DNA from: Phascolarctobacterium sp.
Lineage (GTDB): Bacteria; Bacillota; Negativicutes; Acidaminococcales; Acidaminococcaceae
Length of the DNA: 64,000 nt
NCBI RefSeq assembly: GCF_030531065.1
Contig: NZ_JAUNOQ010000003.1
Span: forward strand, 1-64,000
Direction of reading: 5' to 3'
Below the pieces are notes generated by a model. The model did no database searches. It was not told where the DNA came from and saw only the letters and a list, made by a program, of their open reading frames with translations. Within the stretch, counting starts at the first letter, position 1, and each line of letters begins with the position of its first letter. A program made the position numbers and the translations under genes. This document shows positions 1 through 7,385 of the stretch, in pieces.

Positions 1-25
1 TTCTTCAGGAGCCTTGCTTTCTTTT

Positions 26-102
26 TGGTGGCGGCGCACGGATTCGAACCGCGGACACTGCGGGTATGAACCGCATGCTCTAGCCAACTGAGCTACGCCG
101 CC
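26..102 (-). tRNA. tRNA-Met(CAT), elongator
   Basis: Reading the minus strand gives a complete cloverleaf with an encoded 3' CCA. The acceptor stem pairs GGCGGCG with CGCCGCC. The anticodon loop GTTCATAC inside CGG/CCG matches elongator Met tRNA rather than initiator, because the first acceptor pair is a normal G-C. It is the last of four tRNA genes in a minus-strand cluster. Confidence 0.93.
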
Positions 103-110
103 GTAAAATA

Positions 111-186
111 TGGAGCTGATGACCAGGATTGAACTGGTGACCTTATCCTTACCAAGGATACGCTCTGCCGACTGAGCTACATCAGC
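111..186 (-). tRNA. tRNA-Thr(GGT)
   Basis: The cloverleaf has acceptor arms GCTGATG and CATCAGC, discriminator T and an encoded CCA. The anticodon GGT lies in the loop TTGGTAA. It reads the ACC codon, which is also the likely specifier of the thrS T-box at 17603-17605. Confidence 0.94.
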
Positions 187-192
187 ATGTTT

Positions 193-268
<76 letters not shown>

Positions 269-277
269 ATGAAATGT

Positions 278-362
278 TGGTGGAGAGGGTTGGATTCGAA
301 CCAACGAAGCGAAACGCGGCAGATTTACAGTCTGCTCCCTTTAACCACTCGGGAACCTCTCC
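278..362 (-). tRNA. tRNA-Tyr(GTA)
   Basis: This 85-nt tRNA has the acceptor GGAGAGG/CCTCTCC, anticodon GTA in the loop CTGTAAA and the long variable arm typical of bacterial Tyr tRNA. It is first in the cluster, directly behind a strong promoter. Confidence 0.94.
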
Positions 363-377
363 ATAGTCAACAAAGAT

Positions 378-406
378 ATTATATTACAACCTTCCAGCTT
401 TGTCAA
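378..406 (-). promoter_or_regulatory. Promoter of the tRNA cluster
   Basis: On the minus strand a perfect TTGACA (401-406) and a perfect TATAAT (378-383) are separated by 17 bp. It lies between the end of the methyltransferase gene and tRNA-Tyr and should drive all four tRNAs. Confidence 0.8.
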
Positions 407-432
407 GAATTTCCCGTATTCCGTAAAAATAT

Positions 433-1218
433 TTAGCTCATTTGCCTGCGCAACGCTTCAAACATCACAATTCCGGCGGCCATAGCCACATTCAGCGATT
501 CGGCTCGCCCCTGCATGGGAATGTACACACGCTTATCCGCCGCAGCCAAAAGCCCTGCGCTGACGCCGTTGGCCTCGTTGCCCATGACGAAAGCCAAGCG
601 ACCGCTTAAATCAGCCTTGTACAAATTATCTGCTCCATCCAGGCAGGTCACCAACAACTGATAGCCAGCCCTGCGCACGCCGCTGACCAGCTCCTCCTCG
701 CTCACGCCAGCCAGCACCGGCAAATGAAACAGTGAGCCCATGGAGGAACGCACGGCTTTCGGAGCGTAAATATCGGCGCAGCCCTTCAGCAATATTACGC
801 CGCCAATCCCTGCAGCGTCGGCTGTACGCAGCATGGTTCCCAAATTGCCTGGGTCTCCCACTCTGTCCAAAACCAGCAGCAGCTTGCCGCTGGCCACCAG
901 CTGCTCCAAGGCAGGGCTCTGCATAGCGCAGACCGCAATAATCCCCTGGGGCGTTTCCGTGTCGGCAATTTTTTTCATCACGCCGTCGCTGACGCAATAC
1001 AGCTTAATTTGCCGCGCCGCCGCGCGCTCCAGTACAGCACGTGTTCTATCGTCCTCTATAGCCGTATAAAAAACGCTCTGCGCCGTCCGCGCCGCTACCG
1101 CTTCCTCCACAGTCCGCAGGCCCTCGGCTAAAAACAAGCCCTGCTGCTGGCGGTATTTCTTCTGCTTTAATTCAGCAGCCGCTTTCACCAGCGGATTATG
1201 TATGCCCGTCAAATCCAT
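433..1218 (-). CDS. TrmH/SpoU family RNA 2'-O-methyltransferase
   Basis: The 261-residue protein transfers methyl from S-adenosylmethionine to a ribose 2'-OH, most likely in 23S rRNA as in RlmB/YsgA relatives. The SPOUT knot motifs are all visible: motif 1 DRVGDPGNLGTMLRTADAAG near residue 118, motif 2 GNEANGVS near 216 and motif 3 ESLNVAMAAGI near 240. An N-terminal substrate-binding domain of about 100 residues precedes the catalytic domain. Its ATG overlaps the trkA stop by one base (TAATG), so it is translationally coupled as the last gene of a trkH-trkA-trmH operon. The exact rRNA target cannot be read from the sequence. Confidence 0.9.
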   Translation of the reverse strand: MDLTGIHNPLVKAAAELKQKKYRQQQGLFLAEGLRTVEEAVAARTAQSVFYTAIEDDRTRAVLERAAARQIKLYCVSDGVMKKIADTETPQGIIAVCAMQSPALEQLVASGKLLLVLDRVGDPGNLGTMLRTADAAGIGGVILLKGCADIYAPKAVRSSMGSLFHLPVLAGVSEEELVSGVRRAGYQLLVTCLDGADNLYKADLSGRLAFVMGNEANGVSAGLLAAADKRVYIPMQGRAESLNVAMAAGIVMFEALRRQMS

Positions 1219-1880
1219 TAAAATTCTACTCCCATTCTTTTTACACCCTCGTGCGTGCCTAAGATAATCAGCTCGTCGCCTGCCAAAAAAGCTTCCTGCG
1301 CCGCAGGGTTGACCATGGTTTTATTACCTCGCTTAATCGCCACTACGTTGACGTTATACCGACGACGTAAATCGGCCTCGATAAGATTCTTCCCCACCAG
1401 CTCCTTCGGCAGCTGCAGGCTGATAACGCTGATTTCTTTAGAAAGCTCGATATAATCCATAACTCCGCTGGAAATAAGATTATGAGCGACACGCTTGCCC
1501 ATATCCTTTTCGGCGTAAACCACCTTATCTGCGCCTATCTTGCCCAGCATAGCGCCGTGCAGCTCGTTGATCGCCTTGGAAATTACCCGCGGCACCCCCA
1601 GTTCCTTCAGCAGCATGGTACACATCATATTGCATTCCAAATTGCCGATGCCCACTACTGCCACATCCACGTCGTTAATCGCCAATGCCTGCAAGGTTTT
1701 GCGGTCGGAAGCGTCGCCGCACACTGCATAGGTCAGCTGGCTGCTTAAATTCTGCACTAAATTTTCGTCGCTGTCCACTGCGAAAACGTCGTAGCCCATT
1801 TCCTGCAGCGTCGTCGCTACGCTGGTGCCAAAAGCGCCCAAACCGGCTACTAAAAATTGCTTATGCTTACCGTCTCTCAT
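1218..1880 (-). CDS. TrkA/KtrA family potassium channel regulatory subunit
   Basis: The 220-residue protein is a cytosolic RCK gating subunit of a Ktr-type potassium transporter. The N-terminal Rossmann domain carries GLGAFGTSVA at residues 14-23 and an acidic D-S-D/E pair after the second strand, as expected for nucleotide-binding RCK_N domains. A C-terminal RCK_C (TrkA_C) domain follows from about residue 140. It lies directly downstream of the membrane subunit gene and overlaps the methyltransferase start by one base. The size fits KtrA/KtrC rather than the double-length Trk TrkA. Confidence 0.93.
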   Translation of the reverse strand: MRDGKHKQFLVAGLGAFGTSVATTLQEMGYDVFAVDSDENLVQNLSSQLTYAVCGDASDRKTLQALAINDVDVAVVGIGNLECNMMCTMLLKELGVPRVISKAINELHGAMLGKIGADKVVYAEKDMGKRVAHNLISSGVMDYIELSKEISVISLQLPKELVGKNLIEADLRRRYNVNVVAIKRGNKTMVNPAAQEAFLAGDELIILGTHEGVKRMGVEF

Positions 1881-1892
1881 GCTTTTACCTCT

Positions 1893-3248
1893 TTAACCAA
1901 TCAGGATATTTTCTGTCGGATACCGCAGTCTGTCAGTTTTTTTATTAAAGAAAGACATACTAAAGGTCAGTATGCCGATACGGCCGATAAACATGGTCAA
2001 AATTAAGACCAGCTTGCACCAGCCGTTCCACTGAGGCGTAATACCTACGCCCATGCCAACGGTACCCATGGCCGAAAAGACCTCAAACAAAACAAACCGC
2101 AGCGGCTGTCCCTTATCGTCCAACACCAGCAGCAAAAAGGTCGCCGTTGCTACCCACAGCACCGCCAGCACAAAAACGCTGGTGCTTTTATTGATAACCG
2201 CGCTGTCCAAGCGCCGCCTGAACAGCACAACATCCTTTTTACCCCGCAGCAGGGCAAAGGTAGACGCCATCAGCACGGCAAAGGTCGTAGTTTTGATACC
2301 GCCGCCGGTAGAGGTAGACGACGCGCCGATAAACATCAGCGCCATCATAATAAACAGCGTCCCCTGTCCCACCGACGCAATATCTATAGTATTAAAGCCC
2401 GCAGTACGCAAAGAAACCGACTGAAATAAAGCAGCCAACAGCTGCTGCCCTGCACTCAACTCTCCAACAGTAGCGTTATTACCGCGTTCCAGCAGCCAAA
2501 TCAGCAGCGTGCCGCCAAGAAGCAGCAAGCCGTTAACGCTGAGTACGATTTTCGTATGCAAAGTAAATTTACGCCAGCAGCGTTTAGCCAGCACATCCTC
2601 TATAACCGTAAAGCCAATGCCGCCAACGGTAATCAAAACGATAAAGCACAAATTAACCGCTATATCGTCCCGCAGGCTGACGAAGCTGGCAAAATGCCCC
2701 ATCAGGTCAAAGCCCGCGTTGCAAAAAGCGCTGACGGCATGCCAATAACCCCAGTAAAAGGCCTTCGCCCCCATGTCCTTATAAAAATACACGGCCAGCA
2801 AAGTGCCGAAGGCAGCCTCCATCAGCAAGGTGTAGCGCACAATGTTTTTCGTAATATGCAGTACGCCGCCGGGCTCATCCTGATTCAGCGATTCCTGAAT
2901 CAGCAGCCGCTGCCTGATATTGATGCGCTTGCCCAGCCCCATGCTCAGCAGACTGGTAATGGTCATAATACCCAGGCCGCCGATTTGAATAAGCACAATC
3001 AGCACCAGCTGTCCGAACAGCGTCAAATCGCGCCCAGTATCCAGCACGGCCAGACCCGTAACACAGGAAGCGGAGGTTGCCGTAAACAGCGCGTCCAGCA
3101 CAGGCCGCCACTGGCCGTTTGTGTTGGCCCAGGGCAGCATCAAAAGCAGCGTGCCTAAGCCTATCAGCAGCGCAAAGGACAGAGCCACCAGCATACTGCG
3201 GTTGATGCCCAGAACATAGCGCAGCAAAGCCTTCATCTGTTTCACCAA
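1893..3248 (-). CDS. TrkH/KtrB family potassium uptake membrane subunit
   Basis: The ion-conducting subunit, about 450 residues, has four repeated M1-P-M2 units, with filter-like segments such as TATSASCVTGL (first pore loop), SAFCNAGF (second), SLRTAGFNTI (third) and SAMGTVGMGVGI (fourth). It forms a potassium uptake complex with the RCK protein encoded next. The start is uncertain: TTG 3248, GTG 3245 and ATG 3236 are all in frame behind AAAGGAG. The N-terminus MKALLRYVLGINRSML from the ATG looks most natural, but its spacing to the ribosome site is long. Confidence 0.93.
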   Translation of the reverse strand: MVKQMKALLRYVLGINRSMLVALSFALLIGLGTLLLMLPWANTNGQWRPVLDALFTATSASCVTGLAVLDTGRDLTLFGQLVLIVLIQIGGLGIMTITSLLSMGLGKRINIRQRLLIQESLNQDEPGGVLHITKNIVRYTLLMEAAFGTLLAVYFYKDMGAKAFYWGYWHAVSAFCNAGFDLMGHFASFVSLRDDIAVNLCFIVLITVGGIGFTVIEDVLAKRCWRKFTLHTKIVLSVNGLLLLGGTLLIWLLERGNNATVGELSAGQQLLAALFQSVSLRTAGFNTIDIASVGQGTLFIMMALMFIGASSTSTGGGIKTTTFAVLMASTFALLRGKKDVVLFRRRLDSAVINKSTSVFVLAVLWVATATFLLLVLDDKGQPLRFVLFEVFSAMGTVGMGVGITPQWNGWCKLVLILTMFIGRIGILTFSMSFFNKKTDRLRYPTENILIG

Positions 3249-3290
3249 CTCCTTTAGCGACAGCTTTCAGCTTCCCATCATATTGCTTAC

Positions 3291-3319
3291 ATTATACTAG
3301 GACGGCCTGTAAGCGTCAA
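3291..3319 (-). promoter_or_regulatory. Promoter of the trkH-trkA-trmH operon
   Basis: TTGACG (3314-3319) and TATAAT (3291-3296) on the minus strand are spaced by 17 bp and lie about 45 bp upstream of the trkH start. Confidence 0.7.
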
Positions 3320-3340
3320 ATTACATTATTTGCCTAAGTG

Positions 3341-4267
3341 TCAGGCGTGGATAAATATAAAGAAAGCCGTAAAAAGCGCTACGCTGATAACGATAGTCAA
3401 CGAATTAAACAGGCTGGCCAGCTGCACATTGCTTCCCAGTTTTTCCATAAATATGGGGCCTATAATGGTGCAGGGAGCCATAACAGCCAAAGCCAGCACA
3501 TAATTGACCTCTGCCGCAAAGGGCGCGAAATACAAGCAGGCTGCAGCCAAGGCCAGACTGACACCGTAGCGCCACACGAACAGTTCCTTAATATAGCACA
3601 GGGATTTTTTATCCAGCTTAATTTCAAACATCATGCCAATCATCAGCATGCTTAAAAACGGATTGGCGGCTCCCACCAGCTGCGTAAAGGTATACACAGG
3701 CGCAGGGAAGCGGATGCCCAACAGCGACAGCGCCAGCATAATATTATAAATCATAAAGGGCGCCGAATGCAGCAGCTTATCCGCAATACTGCGCAGGCTG
3801 AAATTATCCTTATGGCCGTCGGCATAGCCGATGCAGGAAGCGGTCAAAGCGTAGGTCAGACCAGTACACATAATAGAATTGCCCACGTCGAACATGCAAA
3901 TGGCAATAACGGCGAAGGGGCTCAAAAAGGCCTGCACAAAAGGCATGGAAAAGCAGCCGATATTATAGCCTGCCAGGCTGAAAATATAAAAAATTTTAGC
4001 CGCAGGCGTTTCTCGCCGCGTCAGCAGCAGCGCCGCCAGCATCATCGCCACATTCATTATCAAGCCTAAAAAGACAGCGATAATCAGCGAATAGTCCATT
4101 TTAAAATGGGCAAAGCTGCTGATAACGGCGCAGGGCAAAGTAATATTTAAAATAATTTTTGCCACCAGCTGATAATCCTGTAGAGCAAAAACACCTTTTT
4201 TCTTAAAGACGTAGCCTATGGCAATGATTAAAATAAAGGCCGCGGCCTTACTTAAAACCTCGAGCAT
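3341..4267 (-). CDS. AEC (auxin efflux carrier) family transporter
   Basis: The product is a 308-residue inner-membrane protein with about ten hydrophobic segments and the split architecture of the AEC/PIN-like family, which exports organic acids or amino-acid-like anions. It begins MLEVLSKAAAFILIIAIGYV. ATG 4267 is chosen because GAGGG lies nine bases upstream. An upstream in-frame extension to 4375 runs through a transcription terminator hairpin and is not plausible. Substrate is not predictable. Confidence 0.85.
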   Translation of the reverse strand: MLEVLSKAAAFILIIAIGYVFKKKGVFALQDYQLVAKIILNITLPCAVISSFAHFKMDYSLIIAVFLGLIMNVAMMLAALLLTRRETPAAKIFYIFSLAGYNIGCFSMPFVQAFLSPFAVIAICMFDVGNSIMCTGLTYALTASCIGYADGHKDNFSLRSIADKLLHSAPFMIYNIMLALSLLGIRFPAPVYTFTQLVGAANPFLSMLMIGMMFEIKLDKKSLCYIKELFVWRYGVSLALAAACLYFAPFAAEVNYVLALAVMAPCTIIGPIFMEKLGSNVQLASLFNSLTIVISVALFTAFFIFIHA

Positions 4268-4290
4268 AATTTCCCTCAAACAGAACGTAT

Positions 4291-4321
4291 AAAAGCCTGC
4301 CCCACACGGGAGCAGGCTTTT
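4291..4321 (-). terminator. Intrinsic terminator hairpin after rplT
   Basis: AAAAGCCTGC and GCAGGCTTTT form a perfect 10-bp stem around an 11-base loop, with T-rich flanks on both sides. It can end the infC-rpmI-rplT transcript. It sits just upstream of the AEC gene start. Confidence 0.7.
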
Positions 4322-4337
4322 GGTTGTTGAAACATAT

Positions 4338-4506
4338 ATATTTACTAGAAAGTATCCAGATGCGAGGCGCGGCAACGACGGCGTATATTTAATACTTCTC
4401 GTCCTTCGGACATTAGCACGACCAACACGTTTTCACTGCGCTGCGCTTGTGATAACGTGGGTCTTTGCGTCAGTAGCCGCAACAAAGCAGATGGTGCTTT
4501 ATAGAA
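4338..4506. repeat. Imperfect palindromic intergenic element
   Basis: The ends are imperfect inverted copies: the left end (4340-4370, beginning CTAGAAAGTATCCAGATG) resembles the reverse complement of the right end (4477-4506). Inside, CACGTTTTCAC (4426-4436) pairs with GTGATAACGTG (4449-4459). No protein-coding potential is visible. It looks like a small dispersed palindromic element or a long structured RNA, but no second copy was recognised in the window. Confidence 0.45.
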
Positions 4507-4512
4507 AATATA

Positions 4513-4866
4513 TTACAGAGCGGCTTTCGCAGCTTCCACTAACTTAGCGAAAGCAGCTGCGTCATTGATAGCCATATCAGCCAAAACCTTGCGGTCCATA
4601 GCGATACCGGCTTTGGTCAGACCGCAGATGAAGCGGCTGTAGCTCATGCCGTTAGCGCGGGTTGCAGCGTTGATACGAGCAATCCACAGACGACGGAATT
4701 CGCGTTTTTTAGCGCGGCGGTCGCGGCGAGCATAGGACAGAGCTTTCATTACCAGCTCGTTAGCTTTTTTGAATTGTTTGCTGCGAGAGCCATAGTAGCC
4801 TTTAGCTAATTTCAGAATGTGTTTATGACGACGATGAGCGGTAACGCCCACTTTAACTCTTGCCAT
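4513..4866 (-). CDS. rplT: Ribosomal protein L20
   Basis: The 117-residue large-subunit assembly protein starts [18 protein letters not shown] and keeps the family's basic N-terminal extension followed by the globular domain from about residue 60. GGAGG precedes the ATG at normal spacing. It is last in infC-rpmI-rplT. In Firmicutes and E. coli L20 represses its own operon by binding the leader, which fits the structured leader upstream of infC here. Confidence 0.98.
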   Translation of the reverse strand: MARVKVGVTAHRRHKHILKLAKGYYGSRSKQFKKANELVMKALSYARRDRRAKKREFRRLWIARINAATRANGMSYSRFICGLTKAGIAMDRKVLADMAINDAAAFAKLVEAAKAAL

Positions 4867-4893
4867 GGTTAATATCCTCCTTTAATCTCTTGC

Positions 4894-5091
4894 TTATGCA
4901 TACGGCAGCATTTTTGCTACGTGTTCTTTATCAGTCTTGTGAACCAGAGCTGCTTTGCGCAGGTTTCTCTTACGTGCAGGAGATTTATGTTCGAGAATGT
5001 GGCTCTTGAAGTTTTTAAAATGTTTGAATTCACCAGAAGCGGTTTTCTTAAAGCGCTTTGCAGCAGCTCTGCGGGTTTTCATTTTCGGCAT
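4894..5091 (-). CDS. rpmI: Ribosomal protein L35
   Basis: This 65-residue, highly basic protein starts [17 protein letters not shown], the L35 signature, and ends KMLPYA. AGAGGAGG lies upstream. It sits between infC and rplT, separated from them by 17 and 27 bp. Confidence 0.98.
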   Translation of the reverse strand: MPKMKTRRAAAKRFKKTASGEFKHFKNFKSHILEHKSPARKRNLRKAALVHKTDKEHVAKMLPYA

Positions 5092-5108
5092 AGTTATTTC
5101 CTCCTCTA

Positions 5109-5627
5109 TTATTTAGCAGGTTTAGGCGCAACAATCATAATCATGTTTTTGCCTTCTAATTTGGGCACTCTTTCCACAACGGCAATTTCTTTAAGCTGCT
5201 GTGCCATTTTATTCAGCAGCACTTCGCCAAGCTCCGGATGGGACAGCTCACGACCGCGGAACATGATGGTAACTTTTACTTTGTCGCCATCCTCCAGGAA
5301 ACGAACCGCATTCTTGTACTTGACGTTAAAGTCATGGTCCTCGATACCGGGACGCAGCTTTACTTCTTTAATGTCGAAGGTTTTTTGTTTTTTACGGGCT
5401 TCCTTTTCACGTTTTTGCTGCTCGTAGCGATACTTGCCGTAATCCATAATCCGGCACACGGGCGGCTTCGCCGTAGGAGCAATCTCAACCAGGTCCAAAT
5501 GTTTTTCCACTGCAAGCTGCAGCGCAGCACGGCTGGACATAATGCCAAGCTGTTCGCCGTCTCCGGCTATAACACGCACTTCACGCGCACGAATTTCTTC
5601 ATTGATACGCAAGCTTTCTTTTGCTAT
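5109..5627 (-). CDS. infC: Translation initiation factor IF-3 with probable AUA start
   Basis: The factor binds the 30S subunit and proofreads the start codon. The N-domain ([14 protein letters not shown]...), a basic linker ([11 protein letters not shown]) and the C-domain ([12 protein letters not shown]) are intact, about 172 residues. No ATG or GTG fits. TTG 5612 would remove the conserved first residues. ATA at 5625-5627 lies nine bases after GGAGG (5637-5641) and gives a start like Clostridia ([12 protein letters not shown]). ATT 5633 is only three bases from the ribosome site. Rare starts are known in infC, where IF-3 discriminates against them and so regulates itself. Confidence 0.93.
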   Translation of the reverse strand: MAKESLRINEEIRAREVRVIAGDGEQLGIMSSRAALQLAVEKHLDLVEIAPTAKPPVCRIMDYGKYRYEQQKREKEARKKQKTFDIKEVKLRPGIEDHDFNVKYKNAVRFLEDGDKVKVTIMFRGRELSHPELGEVLLNKMAQQLKEIAVVERVPKLEGKNMIMIVAPKPAK

Positions 5628-5670
5628 GACAATTCACCTCCAGGAACACGGGGTAAGCTTACTGCTTACA

Positions 5671-5774
5671 AAAAATAAAAGCGGGCAGAAAAATCCGCCC
5701 GCAAAAATATCATATCCAACCCTGTCGAGTAGTACCGCAAGGTGAGAAGCGGGAGGCTTCTGCTTTGTTACTCG
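5671..5774 (-). promoter_or_regulatory. infC operon leader with attenuator
   Basis: The 5' UTR first contains a long hairpin closed by CGAGTAA/TTACTCG-like arms (5726-5774) around GAAGCCTCCCGCTTC. It then carries an intrinsic terminator, GCGGGC (5697-5702), a ten-base loop, GCCCGC (5681-5686) and a T-rich run to 5671. A terminator ahead of infC implies premature termination as a control point, probably responding to L20 or IF-3 levels. Confidence 0.75.
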
Positions 5775-5777
5775 AAT

Positions 5778-5806
5778 ATGATACCACAATGTAATGTTTG
5801 TGTCAA
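5778..5806 (-). promoter_or_regulatory. Promoter of infC-rpmI-rplT
   Basis: Minus strand TTGACA (5801-5806), a 17-bp spacer and TATCAT (5778-5783), directly upstream of the structured leader. Confidence 0.75.
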
Positions 5807-5816
5807 TAATTATTTA

Positions 5817-6302
5817 TTATTTTCTTGCGCCCAGCTGACCGTCAATAATCATCAGGCCGCCCATGTGGTCGCCGGCCATTTCCAATTTCGCCACGATATC
5901 GGAAGCGTTAGCTTCTTCCTCCACCTGCTCTGTAATGAACCATTGCAGTTCAACCTGAGCGGCGTAATCCTTTTCTGCCAAGACAACCTCGTACATTGCA
6001 TGGATGCGACTGGTAACGTATTTTTCATGAGCCAAAACCTTTTTGAACAGCTCCAGCGGCGTGCCGTAATCGGCTGCGGGAGCTTCTACCGGCAGCAGCG
6101 CCGGTTTAGCGCCGCGCTCCTGCATAAATTTCAGCAGCTTCAGCGCATGCTCACGTTCTTCTTCATATTGCACATACAGCCAGTGAGCCATGCCCTTAAA
6201 ATTCTTTGCTTCCATATCCATGCTCATGGCTAAATACATATAAGCGGAATAAAATTCAGCCTGAATTTGTTCATTATAAGCCTTAAAAACTTTCTCGTTC
6301 AT
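5817..6302 (-). CDS. ftnA: Bacterial non-haem ferritin
   Basis: The 161-residue protein oxidises Fe(II) at a di-iron ferroxidase site and stores ferric iron in a 24-subunit shell. Ferroxidase ligands are visible in the four-helix bundle: E in QIQAEFYSAY near 17, E in YEEEREHALK near 50 with its E-x-x-H pair, and E and Q in AEKDYAAQVELQWFITEQ (94-130). ATG 6302 is preferred because GGAGG lies nine bases upstream; the ATG at 6320 overlaps that site. The 5' UTR has a perfect hairpin AGAAGC-GTCA-GCTTCT (6324-6339). Confidence 0.95.
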   Translation of the reverse strand: MNEKVFKAYNEQIQAEFYSAYMYLAMSMDMEAKNFKGMAHWLYVQYEEEREHALKLLKFMQERGAKPALLPVEAPAADYGTPLELFKKVLAHEKYVTSRIHAMYEVVLAEKDYAAQVELQWFITEQVEEEANASDIVAKLEMAGDHMGGLMIIDGQLGARK

Positions 6303-6347
6303 AATTTTGGCCTCCTTCATTGAAGAAGCGTCAGCTTCTATGCTTAT

Positions 6348-6353
6348 ATTATA
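6348..6353 (-). promoter_or_regulatory. -10 element of ferritin gene
   Basis: A perfect TATAAT on the minus strand (6348-6353), about 45 bp upstream of the ferritin start. No good -35 box is seen at 16-18 bp. The AT-rich upstream stretch could hold a Fur or PerR site, but no clear box could be read. Confidence 0.5.
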
Positions 6354-6390
6354 GCACGGAATGTGGAGAATTATTATTAAAATTTTGTGA

Positions 6391-6421
6391 AGAAGTTTTC
6401 CTATCTGTGAAAAAAACTTCT
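6391..6421 (-). terminator. Terminator of the gtr operon
   Basis: AGAAGTTTT and AAAACTTCT form a nine-pair stem separated by 13 bases just after the glycosyltransferase stop codon, followed on the minus strand by an AT-rich tail. Confidence 0.6.
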
Positions 6422-6429
6422 GCGCTTCA

Positions 6430-7371
6430 TTATTTTTTCACAGTTGTATTATTATATTCATTAATAAAATAAAGAGGTCTGCATTTTGTTTCATTAAAAA
6501 TTCTTCCAATATACTCTCCCATTATCCCTAAAAAAAGTAATTGAATCCCGCCAATAAACAAAACTACAGATATTAACGAAGGGTATCCTGCTACTGTATC
6601 TCCCCACATTAATGTCTTAAAAATCACCAAGCACATATATAAAATAGAAACCAATGATAAAACACACCCTAATAACGATGCTATTCTCAAAGGAACAATA
6701 GTAAAGCTGGTTAACCCTTCTATAGCTAAATTCATTAGCTTAAAATAATTCCATTTAGTAACGCCTGCTACCCTGGCATCTCTATCAAATAAAATTTCTT
6801 TTTTCTCAAAACCAATCCAGCTAAAAATGCCTTTAGTATAACGCTGTGATTCCCGAATCAATTTAATAGCATTTATGCATTGAGCATCAAGCAATCTAAA
6901 ATCGCCTACATCCGGTTGAATTGGTATACTGCTTACTTGCTGCAGCACCTTATAGTACATATGGCTAGTCCATTTTTTCAGCCAAGTTTCTCCCGCTCTG
7001 CTTTTTCTTTTAGCGCAAACATCTTTATACCCTTTCTCCCACCAATAAATCATTTCTGGAATTAATTCTGGCGGATCTTGCAAATCGGCATCCATCACTA
7101 TCATAGCATCGCTATTAATATGATCAATGCCTGCAATCATCGCAATTTCTTTGCCAAAGTTACGCGATAAATCAAGATACGATACCCTAATATCTTTGGC
7201 CCGCAAAGTCTTCATTAACGCTAAAGTTCCATCCTTACTTCCATCATTAACAAACAATATTTCAAACTCATATTGATGTATATCGTTCAAAATTCCAGTA
7301 ACTCTATCATAAAATTTACCCACTACTGCCTCTTCGTTATAACATGGAACCAACAAAGTAATTTTTTTCAT
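6430..7371 (-). CDS. GtrB-like polyprenyl-phosphate glycosyltransferase (GT2)
   Basis: The 313-residue enzyme probably moves glucose (or another hexose) from a UDP sugar to undecaprenyl phosphate, as GtrB/DPM1 relatives do. The GT-A domain starts ITLLVPCYNEEAVVGKF. DXD-like DADLQDPPEL near residue 95 is the nucleotide-sugar/metal motif. Two C-terminal membrane spans (about 228-300) with GIMGEYIGRI between and after them match GtrB. ATG 7371 follows AGGAAGG at six bases; ATG 7389 overlaps the previous stop as ATGA and is a weaker alternative. AT-rich compared with its surroundings. Confidence 0.88.
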   Translation of the reverse strand: MKKITLLVPCYNEEAVVGKFYDRVTGILNDIHQYEFEILFVNDGSKDGTLALMKTLRAKDIRVSYLDLSRNFGKEIAMIAGIDHINSDAMIVMDADLQDPPELIPEMIYWWEKGYKDVCAKRKSRAGETWLKKWTSHMYYKVLQQVSSIPIQPDVGDFRLLDAQCINAIKLIRESQRYTKGIFSWIGFEKKEILFDRDARVAGVTKWNYFKLMNLAIEGLTSFTIVPLRIASLLGCVLSLVSILYMCLVIFKTLMWGDTVAGYPSLISVVLFIGGIQLLFLGIMGEYIGRIFNETKCRPLYFINEYNNTTVKK

Positions 7372-7385
7372 CAAGCACCTTCCTG

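Noticed and set aside
6354-6385. Fur or PerR box upstream of the ferritin gene
   Set aside because: The AT-rich stretch has only partial symmetry and no convincing match to either consensus.
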